64,000 nucleotides of DNA, taken from JAAZMI01 sp964603615 (lineage in GTDB: Bacteria > Bacillota > Dethiobacteria > DTU022 > UBA8154). Below, one piece after another: positions 1 to 8,559 of the stretch. The translations under genes were made by a program, and so were the position numbers. The DNA lies in assembly GCA_964603615.1 (NCBI GenBank), contig CAZRVU010000009.1:11340-75339 (forward strand), in the 5' to 3' direction. Numbering within the stretch: the stretch's first letter is position 1; each line of letters begins with the position of its first letter. The notes below the pieces were generated by a model. That model was not told where the DNA came from. It made no database searches and saw only the letters and a list, made by a program, of their open reading frames with translations.

Positions 1-1
1 G

Positions 2-526
2 CCTACCAGGGGCTTAATAAAAGTATTTGGGCGGGATTTGGCGCGCTTGCGTAAGCGGGAAATTCCTTATTTAAGGCGCAATATCGGCATGGTTTTTCAG
101 GATTTTCGTCTTCTCGAAGATCGCAATGTCTTTGAAAATGTTGCTTTTTCCCTCCGGGTGACCGGTATCTCAAACCGCGAGGTGAATAAAAGGGTGCCTT
201 TGGTGCTGGAAATGGTCGGTTTAAAAGGGAAAGCCCTGAAAAATCCGGGCGAACTTTCAGGCGGTGAACAACAAAGGGTTTGTGTGGCACGGGCCATCAT
301 CAACCGCCCGGCTGTTGTTTTAGCGGACGAGCCTACAGGTAACCTGGATCCGGCTACATCCATGGAGATTATGAAATTGTTTCGCGATATTAATATCCGG
401 GGAACGATCGTCGTGGTAGCCACTCACGCCAAGGATCTGGTGGATTATTTCCAGAAACGGGTTGTGGTGTTGGGAGACAACCGCGTAGTCAGTGATCGGG
501 AAAGAGGGGTTTACCATGCATATTAG
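2..526 (+). CDS. ftsE: Cell division ATP-binding protein FtsE (5' end outside window)
   Basis: ABC ATPase that pairs with FtsX at the division or elongation site and drives conformational control of a periplasmic/extracellular peptidoglycan hydrolase. The open frame runs off the left edge, so the Walker A region is missing. What remains shows the Q-loop stretch GMVFQDFRLL, the ABC signature LSGGEQQRV, Walker B VVLADEPTGNLDP and the H-loop residue in ATHAKDL, all typical of FtsE. An internal TTG at 38 is not a likely start because homologous sequence continues upstream of it. The stop codon overlaps the ftsX start by 11 nt, so the two are translationally coupled. Confidence 0.95.
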   Translation, partial: PTRGLIKVFGRDLARLRKREIPYLRRNIGMVFQDFRLLEDRNVFENVAFSLRVTGISNREVNKRVPLVLEMVGLKGKALKNPGELSGGEQQRVCVARAIINRPAVVLADEPTGNLDPATSMEIMKLFRDINIRGTIVVVATHAKDLVDYFQKRVVVLGDNRVVSDRERGVYHAY

Positions 527-1409
527 GAGCCTCTTTTATTTTTTGGGGGAGGCCTTGAAAAATATTGCACGCAACGGCTGGATGAGCATTGCCTCCATGG
601 GGGTAGTCTCCATCACATTGCTTATTTTAGGCAGTTTTGTTGTGCTGAGCTTTAACGTTGACCTCGTCACCCATGATCTCAAAGAGCAGGTGCAGATTGT
701 ACTTTACGTCGATGAGGGAGCCAGCGAAAAAACGAGGGCGGAGCTGCATGGGAAGTTAGTAACGCATCCCGATTTGACGGAAGTGCGGTTTGTGAACAGG
801 GCGGAGGCTATGGAGCGTTTGAAGGGAAAACTGGGCGATCGCTCCAGTTTGTTGGATGGATATGAAGAACCGGAAGACAATCCCTTGCGGGATTCTTACG
901 AATTGCGGACTATAGTTCCGGAAGAGATCTCAACTGTGGCCCTGGATATTAAATCTTACGCGGGAGTTGCCGATGTGGATTATGGCAGCGGTGTTGTCGA
1001 GCCCCTTTTTCAATTTACAGGGTTGATTCGCTGGATCGGCCTGGTTTTTATGTCCGGGTTGGCGGTGACGACGATTTTTTTGATTGCACACACGATCCGC
1101 CTGACTGTATTCCTCCGGCGCAAAGAAATTATGATTATGAAATATGTGGGCGCCACGGACTGGTTTATTCGTTGGCCTTTTCTTTTTGAAGGCCTCATTC
1201 TTGGTTTGATTGGTGCGATCCTACCTGTGGTGGTCATCTTTTATGGTTATCAGGCGGCAGCTTTGTGGATGCAGAGCAATATCTACTTCGTGTCGCTGCT
1301 GCCGCCGGAGAAGATTATGGAGGGGATCACCAGGATTCTAATTCCCCTGGGCGTGGCCCTGGGGATTATCGGCAGCACGATCTCCGTCCGGCGGTTTTTA
1401 AAGGTATAA
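516..1409 (+). CDS. ftsX: Cell division ABC transporter permease FtsX
   Basis: Membrane partner of FtsE (297 aa). Hydrophobic segments lie near residues 20-45, 170-195, 220-245 and 270-290, with a large extracytoplasmic loop between the first and second, the arrangement known for FtsX; that loop contacts the hydrolase partner. I chose ATG 516, preceded by AAAGAGGGG, over an in-frame GTG at 492 that lies inside ftsE without a good ribosome binding site. The next gene encodes a coiled-coil M23 peptidase, the usual kind of FtsEX effector. A MITE-like element follows the stop codon. Confidence 0.95.
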   Translation: MHIRSLFYFLGEALKNIARNGWMSIASMGVVSITLLILGSFVVLSFNVDLVTHDLKEQVQIVLYVDEGASEKTRAELHGKLVTHPDLTEVRFVNRAEAMERLKGKLGDRSSLLDGYEEPEDNPLRDSYELRTIVPEEISTVALDIKSYAGVADVDYGSGVVEPLFQFTGLIRWIGLVFMSGLAVTTIFLIAHTIRLTVFLRRKEIMIMKYVGATDWFIRWPFLFEGLILGLIGAILPVVVIFYGYQAAALWMQSNIYFVSLLPPEKIMEGITRILIPLGVALGIIGSTISVRRFLKV

Positions 1410-1423
1410 AGCATTAAAATATT

Positions 1424-1660
1424 GATTCTACTGCATAAACTCTATTTGCAAGGTGTTCGCTGCAATCGGCATCCCTTCGACTGACAATTTTTCACCCGGG
1501 CCGATTGAACATCCTCTTCAAAAGGTCCTAAAAGTGGCGTCCGGCCATTTTTGCTTCAAAATTGTGGCGTCTTCATGGGCTGATTTTTACAGCTCCCGCC
1601 CCAGCCCCGCCCGGGCAAATTTCGTTTTATGCAGCAGAATGTATTTTTTGCAGTGGAATC
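1424..1660 (+). repeat. MITE-like element, copy 1 (237 bp)
   Basis: Non-coding element with terminal inverted repeats GATTCTACTGC (1424) and GCAGTGGAATC (ends 1660). It is clearly similar over its whole length to 34104-34329 and, in reverse orientation, to 26576-26801. Flanking hexamers AATATT and AGTATT differ at one position and may be an eroded target duplication. It fills nearly all of the 304-bp gap between ftsX and the M23 peptidase gene. I see no transposase inside. Confidence 0.75.
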
Positions 1661-1713
1661 AGTATTACATTTTAAAGGATCATTTGTTCATTTTTTAAAG
1701 GAGGTTGTCGGGG

Positions 1714-2934
1714 ATGTTTTCTGCTAAATCCCGTCGTATTTTCATTGCTTTGCTGGTCATGTTCATTGCTTCCACCTTCATTTTGACCGGGTATGCTTCT
1801 CCTCTGGAAGAGAAAATCAAAGAATCGCAGCAGCAACTGGGACGGTTGGAGGATAATATAAAAGCCCGGGGGGAAAAGCTGTCCGAATTCAAGAGCGAAG
1901 AAAAAAAATTGGAGTCCGACCTGGCCAGTCTGGAAAACCGCCTGCAAACTTTGCAGCAGGAATTAAACCGCCTCGAAAGGGATATCGAGGAGATGACGGT
2001 GAATATCAGGCTGAAGGAACAAGAGCTGGCGGAGGCCGAAGAACAGATTAAGGTCAGGGATGCTTTTCTCAAAAAGCGTTTGAGGGCCATCTATGAAAAG
2101 GGCGATGCAGGGTATCTAGAGGTTCTTTTTGAAGTGAATAGTTTTGCCGAGTTTATTACCAGGCTCAACGATTTAAAATTAATTGCGGAAAACGATCTGG
2201 ATCTCTTGGAACAAGCTTTTGCAGAAAAAATGATTATTGAGGCTGCGAAAGAGAAGTTGGAAGAAGAAAAGGCTGATTTGCAAGAATTGAAAGCAGAACG
2301 GGCAAAAAACCAGGAAGAGCTGAGCAAGCAGCAGGCTGCCAGGGAAGAGCTCCTTGGCGTGGTGCAGGAAAATATTGAAGCACAAGAAAAGGCTATTCGC
2401 GAGTTAGAACAGGAAGCTAAAAAGATTGAAACGCTGATCCGGCAGTTGCAAGAGGAGATGCGCAGCCAGACGGGGCAATATACGCCTTCCGGCAAATTAT
2501 TGTGGCCCCTGGCCGAATATGGAAGTTCCTGGATAACCTCCGGCTACGGTACGCGGGTCAATCCCATCACCCGCCAGCCGGGCGAATTTCATGGTGGCGT
2601 GGATATTGGTATCCCGCGCACGCGCTGGCCCGGATCCCCCAATTATAACGGTAATCCTGTCTATATCCGGGCGGCAGATAATGGTGTCGTGATCTATGCC
2701 GGTTTAAATGGTAGTCTGACCTATGGTTACGGCAGGCTGGTCATTATTGCTCATGGCCAGGAGTTGACTACGGTTTACGCCCATTGCCATACTTTGCTGG
2801 TGGCACCCGGCCAGGAAGTAGCACGGGGGCAAAATATTGCGCTGGTTGGTTCGACCGGTTCCAGCACGGGCCCGCACCTGCATTTTGAAGTACGGGTCAA
2901 CGGCACCCGCCAGAACCCCATGGGTTATCTTTAA
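1714..2934 (+). CDS. Secreted coiled-coil M23 (LytM) peptidoglycan endopeptidase, probable FtsEX effector
   Basis: A 406-aa exported protein. Residues about 1-30 form a signal peptide (basic start then a hydrophobic run ending near GYAS). Residues about 30-250 are Glu/Lys/Gln-rich heptad-like coiled coil as in EnvC/PcsB-type proteins. The C-terminal ~145 residues are an M23 domain with the zinc ligands intact: H293 and D297 in HGGVD, and H388/H390 in HLHFEV. By family knowledge it cleaves peptide cross-links in peptidoglycan; placement right after ftsEX suggests it is the hydrolase they control. Unlike Escherichia coli EnvC the active site is not degenerate. Start ATG 1714 sits 9 nt after AAAGGAGG; the in-frame TTG 1705 is too close to that site. 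Confidence 0.88.
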   Translation: MFSAKSRRIFIALLVMFIASTFILTGYASPLEEKIKESQQQLGRLEDNIKARGEKLSEFKSEEKKLESDLASLENRLQTLQQELNRLERDIEEMTVNIRLKEQELAEAEEQIKVRDAFLKKRLRAIYEKGDAGYLEVLFEVNSFAEFITRLNDLKLIAENDLDLLEQAFAEKMIIEAAKEKLEEEKADLQELKAERAKNQEELSKQQAAREELLGVVQENIEAQEKAIRELEQEAKKIETLIRQLQEEMRSQTGQYTPSGKLLWPLAEYGSSWITSGYGTRVNPITRQPGEFHGGVDIGIPRTRWPGSPNYNGNPVYIRAADNGVVIYAGLNGSLTYGYGRLVIIAHGQELTTVYAHCHTLLVAPGQEVARGQNIALVGSTGSSTGPHLHFEVRVNGTRQNPMGYL

Positions 2935-3233
2935 TTAACGCCTAACGTGGTGAGGGGTTCATTTAAACAAACGGGTTTCGAAGGTTACAAAGTGCCAGCT
3001 ATTTCATGATCCTGGTTATAAATGATGCTACGCTACTGTTTAAAAGTATGCAGTTTTTATACAGTTTTGGTCTATCTGGTATTTTCCTTAGCATAAAGGT
3101 ATAATAAGTTATGGGGTGGTCACATTTTAATTGGCGCATAATATCTTTGTCCTGAGCCCGTGCTTGCGGGTGCCAGGGGAGGGGTCTTACAACGCCGATG
3201 GAAAGCCTTAATAATGGAAAGATGGTGTTTCCC

Positions 3234-4694
3234 ATGAAGCGACGGGAACTGATCATTATGTTGCTGTGTTTACTGCTTATAAGTAACATAGCAACATATC
3301 TTTTTACCCGCTCTTTCTTTTTTTCACCGGCTTTGGGTGCGGCCCGGGAAAGGGAAGAGGGGAAACTTTTTTGGGAGGTATGGGACCTCCTGGACGAAAA
3401 ATATTTTCAGCCTGTAGATCGGGAAAAGATGCTGCAGGGGGCTTTGGAGGGCATGCTCCGCTCCCTGGACGATCCCTATACATCTTATCTCAACCAGGAG
3501 AGTTTGGAGGAGATGCTCATTCAAACCACCGGCTCTCTTAGCGGGATTGGAGTTGAGATCGTGGAGGATGAGGGAGAGATACTGATCGTCCGGGTTACCG
3601 ATGATTCACCGGCCCAGTACTGTGGTTTGCTGCCGGGAGATCATATCGTGGAGGTGGAGGGCCAAAGTATGAGCGGGATGGACCTTCAGGCCGCGGCGCG
3701 CCTTTTGCGGGGCCCTAGCGGGACAGCGGTGGAGGTGGTTATCCAGCGCACCGGCGAAAAAGAGCCCATCGAAGTGACTATAACCCGGGCCCAGATCGAG
3801 ATGAATACAGTATTTGCCCGTTTCTTGGAAAAAGGAACCGGCTATCTTCAAATTACCAGTTTTGATCAGGGGACGGGAGAAGATTTTGAAACGGCGCTTC
3901 TTTCCATGGAGAAAAAAGGGCTGCAAGGCCTTATTCTCGATCTGCGTGATAACCCCGGGGGGTTGCTGGAGGAGGCGATCCGCGTCGGCGAAGTGATCGT
4001 GCCCTCCGGTGAAATTACCAGGGTGGTCGATCGTGAAGGGAATGTCAAAGAGCGCTATTTTTCCCGGGCCCGGCCCGCAGATTATAAGATCATCGTCTTA
4101 GTAAATGAATATTCGGCCAGTGCCGCCGAAATTATTGCCGGGGCGCTGCAGGACAGGGGAGGGGCTTTGCTAGTGGGCCAGCCTACCTTTGGCAAAGCTA
4201 CGGTCCAGTATTTGGAATACCTTAGCGATGGGAGCGGGTTGCGTTATACAATTGCCAAATATCTAACACCGGATGGGCATGATCTGCACCGGCATGGTTT
4301 GCAGCCGGATTTTGAGGTCGAGCTGCCTCCGGAGTATTATCTCCGCTACCGGCCTGTTCCTCGCGATCTTGCTCCGGGGGAGGCAGGGGAAAAGGTCCTT
4401 CTGCTGCAAACAATGTTATCTTTTTTGGGGTACGATCTAAAGATCACCGGCGTAATGGATGAAGCTTCGCGGGCAGCGCTGCAGAGCTTTCAAAAGGAAC
4501 AGGGGGTACCTTCTTCCGGAAGGCTCGACAATACTACCAGGGAACGGTTACGCCTGGCCTTGGCGGAGAAGGCAGCCGCGGTGGATCAGCAACTGCTTTT
4601 TGCTCAGGAACTGCTTCAAAACAATAAACAAGAAGCAGGAACAGCCAATGCCAATGGCGCTTTATCCATCCCCGGAAGGGGGAGCGGAAGATGA
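3234..4694 (+). CDS. ctpA: Carboxy-terminal processing protease, S41 family
   Basis: Membrane-anchored serine protease (486 aa from ATG 3234; an upstream in-frame ATG 3198 is possible). An N-terminal hydrophobic anchor (MLLCLLLISNIATYLF) is followed by a PDZ domain (about residues 90-170) and the S41 core with the Ser of SASAAEI and the Lys of TFGKATVQ forming the Ser-Lys dyad. The C-terminal ~65 residues form a PG_binding_1 peptidoglycan-binding domain (GEKVLLLQTMLSFLGYDL onwards). In Bacillus the CtpB homologue lies in the same ftsEX neighbourhood. The 299 bp before it contain a TATAAT at 3100 but no convincing -35 box. The stop overlaps the next ATG by 4 nt. Confidence 0.92.
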   Translation: MKRRELIIMLLCLLLISNIATYLFTRSFFFSPALGAAREREEGKLFWEVWDLLDEKYFQPVDREKMLQGALEGMLRSLDDPYTSYLNQESLEEMLIQTTGSLSGIGVEIVEDEGEILIVRVTDDSPAQYCGLLPGDHIVEVEGQSMSGMDLQAAARLLRGPSGTAVEVVIQRTGEKEPIEVTITRAQIEMNTVFARFLEKGTGYLQITSFDQGTGEDFETALLSMEKKGLQGLILDLRDNPGGLLEEAIRVGEVIVPSGEITRVVDREGNVKERYFSRARPADYKIIVLVNEYSASAAEIIAGALQDRGGALLVGQPTFGKATVQYLEYLSDGSGLRYTIAKYLTPDGHDLHRHGLQPDFEVELPPEYYLRYRPVPRDLAPGEAGEKVLLLQTMLSFLGYDLKITGVMDEASRAALQSFQKEQGVPSSGRLDNTTRERLRLALAEKAAAVDQQLLFAQELLQNNKQEAGTANANGALSIPGRGSGR

Positions 4695-5995
4695 CCGGTT
4701 GGTTGAATATTTTAGTTTTAATGGCCAAAACAACTTTTATGGCGCTATTTAATCCCTTTTTCTGGTTGGTGGTCATTATCGTTCTGACGCAGTACCGGCG
4801 CACTATCCATATGGAAAACAAACTTTTTGGGCGGCCCTTCAATATTCTGTGGCAGCAAGTTATTTGTTCCATCGGCTACGGGTTGTTGGGAGGGGTTTTC
4901 GGCAGTTTTTTTCTCCTACTATTGGGTATTTCCCTCGAAAGCATCGGCATTGCCTATCTTTGGCCGCTGGCTATTTTATTGTTGCTGATCAATCCCCGTT
5001 TTCTATGTTTTGCTTATGCCGGCGGGCTAATTGCTACCTTTTCCCTGGCTATCCGGTTTTTGCAGCCCTGGTGGCCGGCTTTAGGGGAGGTGGGGCTTTT
5101 CAGGGGTCTTGCCCAGATTCACCTGCCCGGCCTGCTGGCGCTCATTGGGATTTTACACCTGACGGAATCTTTTTTAATTTATCTCAGCGGGCATCGTGGT
5201 TTCAGCCCCATTTATCTTAAAAAACCGGGCGGGGAAGTTGTCGGCGGTTATAGCCTGCAGCGTTTTTGGCCCCTGCCTTTAGCCGGACTGTGGGCTCAGG
5301 TTGTGGCCGAAGGCGCGGATATCCTGATCGGGGGGATACCCATGCCGGACTGGTGGCCTTTGCTGGGGGAGGTTTTGCACCCGGGCAGGGGAGAACAAAT
5401 CATCTACCTGATGGTGCCGCTGGTGGCCGGTTTGGGTTACGGGGATCTGGCCCTTTCCAGTTTTCCACATAATAAAAGAAAAAAGACGGCGCGCAATTTG
5501 GCCTTTTATAGCATCCTGCTTTCTGCTCTGGCGGTGCTTTCTGCTTTTAGGCCGGAAGCACTCCTGCCGGCGGCCCTTTTTGCACCACTGGGGCATGAAC
5601 TGGTTATCAAGAAGGGGAATGAGGAGGAATTTGCCGGGCGGCCACTTTTTCGGGCCGGGGCGGGGGATGGTTTAAAAGTTTTGGCCGTTTTTCCAGGTTC
5701 GCCGGCTCAAAAGGCCGGCGTGGAGGTCGGCGATCGGCTTTTACAGGTGAACGGTGAACCAATCAGCTCTGAAGCGGATTTCGGACATAATGTGCGGCTA
5801 AATTACCTTCACCTTCTTTTCAAAATAAGAAGAGGCGGGCGGGAGCTTGATTTAACAGTGCAACTGGATCCTTTGCCGGCAAGCCAGGTCGGCCTGATCT
5901 TTGCTCCCGACAGATTGGCCAGTGCCTTTGTGGAGATTAAACAAAGTTCCTTGTGGAAAAACTTCCTCCGGCGTGTGTCAAGGGGACGGGGGTAG
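4691..5995 (+). CDS. MinJ-like polytopic membrane protein with C-terminal PDZ domain
   Basis: 434 aa with roughly seven to eight hydrophobic segments in the first 300 residues and one PDZ domain at about 325-410 (VLAVFPGSPAQKAGVEVGD, with the usual ligand-loop context). In Bacillus subtilis the protein at this position after ftsEX-ctpB is MinJ, which links DivIVA to MinD; homology is inferred from architecture and synteny, not from strong sequence identity. It is translationally coupled to ctpA (ATGA overlap). The last seven codons and the TAG stop come from an inserted 29-bp palindromic repeat (5974-6002), so the native C-terminus has probably been replaced. Confidence 0.7.
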   Translation: MTGWLNILVLMAKTTFMALFNPFFWLVVIIVLTQYRRTIHMENKLFGRPFNILWQQVICSIGYGLLGGVFGSFFLLLLGISLESIGIAYLWPLAILLLLINPRFLCFAYAGGLIATFSLAIRFLQPWWPALGEVGLFRGLAQIHLPGLLALIGILHLTESFLIYLSGHRGFSPIYLKKPGGEVVGGYSLQRFWPLPLAGLWAQVVAEGADILIGGIPMPDWWPLLGEVLHPGRGEQIIYLMVPLVAGLGYGDLALSSFPHNKRKKTARNLAFYSILLSALAVLSAFRPEALLPAALFAPLGHELVIKKGNEEEFAGRPLFRAGAGDGLKVLAVFPGSPAQKAGVEVGDRLLQVNGEPISSEADFGHNVRLNYLHLLFKIRRGGRELDLTVQLDPLPASQVGLIFAPDRLASAFVEIKQSSLWKNFLRRVSRGRG

Positions 5996-6040
5996 TGACA
6001 CATTCTGTGTGTGTGTCAAGGGGACGGGGGTAGTGACACA
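5974..6040. repeat. 29-bp palindromic repeat, two copies (5974-6002 and 6012-6040)
   Basis: Both copies begin TGTGTCA and end TGACACA around a GGGGACGG core and are 38 bp apart, separated by an almost pure TG run. The arms can form a 7-bp stem. The first copy covers the end of the upstream reading frame and supplies its stop codon. Confidence 0.9.
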
Positions 6041-6128
6041 TTCTGTAATATTTTTATTTTGATTTTATGCATACGTTGATTTTGTGCATACGTTTTGTCT
6101 GGCATGAATTGGAGGGGCAGGGCAATTG

Positions 6129-6380
6129 ATGAAATCAGAATTGATGAAAATCCCGGGGGTTGGGAAAAATATGGCAGAACATCTGATAAAGGCGGGTTAC
6201 TCAAACATCGATTCACTTAAAGGGCAAAGTCCTGATGAAATATATGCCAAGGACTGCCTTGCACAAGGCTGTACTGTGGATCGGTGCGCGCTTTACTGTT
6301 ATCGCCTGGCAGTATGTTATGCTGACAATGATGGCGTTTTGCCAGACGGTAAAAAAAACTGGTGGGACTGGAAAGATTGA
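6129..6380 (+). CDS. Small helix-hairpin-helix protein of the Cdd1 / 'pathogenicity locus' type
   Basis: 83 aa. The N-terminus LMKIPGVGKNMAEHLIKAGY is a helix-hairpin-helix, followed by SLKGQSPDEIYAKDC and a Cys-rich middle (GCTVDRCALYCYRLAVCYA), the layout of the Cdd1 family of short helix-hairpin-helix proteins. The fold suggests DNA or protein binding; no pathway can be assigned. Start ATG 6129 has GGAGGGG about 12 nt upstream. It stands alone between repeat-bearing gaps. Confidence 0.75.
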   Translation: MKSELMKIPGVGKNMAEHLIKAGYSNIDSLKGQSPDEIYAKDCLAQGCTVDRCALYCYRLAVCYADNDGVLPDGKKNWWDWKD

Positions 6381-6951
6381 GACAGTCAATTTTGAGTAAG
6401 TGAATGTGTAATAAAACCTCCGTCAGACTGTGTGAAATGGACAAACCGATGGACAAACTGTGTGAAACCACAAAAAACTAAGAGCCTTTTCAAAAAGTGG
6501 GGTAATGCGTTAAAAAATCAAAATATCTCACATGCCCATTCCTAAAAATACCTTGAAAATAGCATTTAAGTGGGCAAATAATTCGCCAAAAATAATATTT
6601 TCACAGTCTACCGCCCCTCTGACACGCTCCTTTTAAAAAGCTTTCGATTTTTTACGGTTTTCGTACAACTTGCCGTCTCCTTAACAATTTTCCTTTGTTA
6701 CTTTTTGACGCTCGGTTGGGAAATTAGCTATTCATATTTTGCATATTTATACGGTCTTAGGTTAAAATAGCGACAGAAGCCAGATTTTTGGCCAGGTGTG
6801 GCATGTTACAAGTATGTGTGCCCCCGTCCTTCTGATAAATACATGATACATGACACAGTGTGTCAATACCCCCGTCCCTCTGACACACAAGAAAAACGGC
6901 ACAACAAATAAAACTGCCTAAAAGAAGTTAACATAAAATAGGAGCTGGGTT
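6381..6951. other. 571-bp gene-free interval
   Basis: No reading frame with a ribosome binding site. It is AT-rich. It holds one 29-bp palindromic repeat at 6859-6887 and a short internal direct repeat built on ATGGACAAAC (about 6436-6460). No tRNA or clear terminator is seen. Confidence 0.6.
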
Positions 6952-7428
6952 ATGCTGGGAACCGATGATATTGACTTAAAACAGGATCGTTTCCTTAACG
7001 ATTTGCGCCAGAATCGTTATAAACTGGAACAGATTTTAATTACGCTGCAGTTACAGCAGCAAACCTTGCTGGACGGCTTACAAAAGATTATGGAGGAGCA
7101 GCTAGTTTTACAGGGGGCGCTGACCGGGAGCCTTTCCCAATTTGAGGAGAAAGCGGGCGCCGGCCAGGGGCTGCAGGGTATCTATGCCGGAAACCCCCTT
7201 TTAAAGCAGGAAATAATGCAGAAAAGAGTAGTTTTGGAGCAAAACGTAATCAAGCTCCGGGAAATGGGTTACCAGATGCAGCAGAAAATACAGCAGTTGG
7301 GTAAGTCCCTGCAGGACATTGGCCGCTACATCGTGCCGGAGATCGAACAACAAGAAAAAGGCTTCGGCGAGATATGCCGTATACCGGTGGATAGCCCGCC
7401 GGGCGTGCTCGTGCTGGAAAAAGAATAG
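6952..7428 (+). CDS. Hypothetical 158-aa glutamine-rich coiled-coil protein
   Basis: Not recognised. The start ATG follows AGGAGCTGGGTT. The sequence is mostly amphipathic helix, rich in Gln, Leu and Glu (for example LQLQQQTLLDGLQ and QMQQKIQQLGKSLQDIGRY), with no signal peptide, membrane segment or catalytic motif. It is probably a cytoplasmic coiled-coil protein. Clean codon use and a good ribosome binding site support expression. It is flanked by repeat-rich gaps and has no operon partner. Confidence 0.7.
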   Translation: MLGTDDIDLKQDRFLNDLRQNRYKLEQILITLQLQQQTLLDGLQKIMEEQLVLQGALTGSLSQFEEKAGAGQGLQGIYAGNPLLKQEIMQKRVVLEQNVIKLREMGYQMQQKIQQLGKSLQDIGRYIVPEIEQQEKGFGEICRIPVDSPPGVLVLEKE

Positions 7429-7591
7429 GCTGGTTTATCGCAAAAGGTTTTGTATTGACTATAGCTGATGTTTTCGGGATAGACCTCCATGTTGCTTTCA
7501 AGCAGCGGCACCATCAGAGATATGAAAACGTTTAAAACTCCTCTTTCAGGGCAGACTCCCATGCCAGCCCTTTGGGGTGGCGCTAGCGGAG

Positions 7592-7698
7592 GGATAAAAA
7601 TACTTCCAGCATGCATTTTCGGGATAGGACGGGGCGTGGCGAAGCCTGTAGCAAGCTTTAAGTTCCCTATGTGTCAATACCCCCGTCCCTCTGTCACA
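7592..7698. repeat. 107-bp composite repeat ending in a 29-bp palindrome
   Basis: From the GGATAAAAATACTTCCAGC block through the GGGCGTGGCGAAGCC block to the 29-bp palindromic repeat at 7670-7698, this segment matches 61354-61459 nearly base for base. The left third also matches 44186-44222. The palindrome here ends TGTCACA and provides the stop codon of the convergent mazF frame. Confidence 0.75.
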
Positions 7699-8074
7699 CC
7701 CCCTGCTCATAAATAGCATTAAAGATGAGATTGCATCTGTTCAGCACCTCTTGGGGTGCTTTTTCTATAAATGTATACCGCCTTTCACTTAGATCCAAAA
7801 CCTTTATTTGATCTACCAGGATGTCGCCCTTGGCTCGAATGTTATATTTATCCAGATTTACCCTGGTAAAAAAGGTGCTGGTCGAACCGGTAATTGGTGC
7901 TACCGTTACCAGGCCATTGAGTTCTTTTTGAGTAATGGGATCAGATATGACCAGCCCAGGCCGGCAACCTTTTTGTTCATGCCCTTGAGATGGTGAAAAA
8001 TAAATCTTGATAATATCCCCGCATTCTAAATTGTAATAATTACTTTTACCCGCTTTATCCCCGGTTTTTACCAT
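7694..8074 (-). CDS. mazF: MazF/PemK-family type II toxin (endoribonuclease)
   Basis: 126 aa. Shows the MazF/PemK pattern: GDIIKIYFSPSQGHEQKGCRPGLVIS near the N-terminus in parts, VTVAPITGS in the middle, and GDILVDQIKVLDLSERR towards the end. MazF toxins cleave RNA at short motifs and are neutralised by a cognate MazE. The ATG overlaps the end of the antitoxin frame by 7 nt, the usual coupled arrangement. The last codons and the TGA come from a 29-bp repeat (7670-7698), so the native C-terminus may be slightly altered. The toxin frame itself is intact although the antitoxin frame is broken. Confidence 0.88.
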   Translation of the reverse strand: MVKTGDKAGKSNYYNLECGDIIKIYFSPSQGHEQKGCRPGLVISDPITQKELNGLVTVAPITGSTSTFFTRVNLDKYNIRAKGDILVDQIKVLDLSERRYTFIEKAPQEVLNRCNLIFNAIYEQGV

Positions 8075-8324
8075 ATTTCTTTTCCAATGGGGCCGCTCCA
8101 GTCCAGGTCCGGTTTTGGATTTATTTTTTCTCCTGGGGCCTGTTCTGCCATGAGTTCAAATTTTGTTTTTCCCCGGTTTTTTCTAAGGATTATTTTTCCC
8201 CTTCAATGTCGAGGTAAAAACTGATGTTTTCAAAGTTATTACTGTCGATCTTTAGTTTCTTTAATATTGTTTTCGGTATGCGAATAGCTGCACTATTGCC
8301 CCAATTAGCCAATTTGGTCTTCAT
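8068..8324 (-). pseudogene. mazE: MazE-type antitoxin with a 1-nt frameshift
   Basis: ATG at 8324 follows GAGGTGA. The first 44 codons encode a typical AbrB/MazE swapped-hairpin DNA-binding domain (MKTKLANWGNSAAIRIPK) then hit a TAA. In the next frame the protein continues GKIILRKNR and ends DWSGPIGKEIW followed by TAA overlapping mazF, exactly as MazE C-termini do. Adding one G to the GGGG tract (plus-strand CCCC at 8198-8201, next to TTTTT) restores a single ~86-aa frame. This may be a sequencing or assembly error at a homopolymer, or a real mutation or programmed slip. Confidence 0.8.
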
Positions 8325-8368
8325 TGCGGTCACCTCTTCTAAGTTTACTTTATTTTTACCGACCACCC

Positions 8369-8389
8369 GGGTATATACCCGTATATACG
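8369..8389 (-). promoter_or_regulatory. Tandem palindromic boxes upstream of mazEF, candidate autoregulatory operator
   Basis: Two 10-bp palindromes, GGTATATACC (8370-8379) and CGTATATACG (8380-8389), sit head to tail about 45-65 nt upstream of the mazE start. MazE and MazE-MazF complexes are known to repress their own promoters by binding such repeated palindromes. The assignment is inferred from position and symmetry. Confidence 0.55.
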
Positions 8390-8417
8390 TAAAAGTCAAT
8401 TTACAATTGAAGGTCAC

Positions 8418-8517
8418 TGTGTCAACACCCCCGTCCCCTTGACACACTGTCAACACCCCCGTCCCCCTGACACACCCCTGACACACACTGTGTCAATACC
8501 CCCGTCCCCCTGACACA
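8418..8517. repeat. 29-bp palindromic repeat, three copies
   Basis: Copies at 8418-8446, 8446-8474 (left arm degenerate) and 8489-8517, all in the CCCCCGTCCCC orientation. They lie between the divergent mazE and uvrB transcription units. Confidence 0.85.
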
Positions 8518-8559
8518 AAAATCTACAGTGGCTTGACACGATCCTTGCTGTTCAGCTTT

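Noticed and set aside
1453..1698. 81-aa open frame downstream of ftsX
   Set aside because: It is read through the MITE-like element; no start signal.
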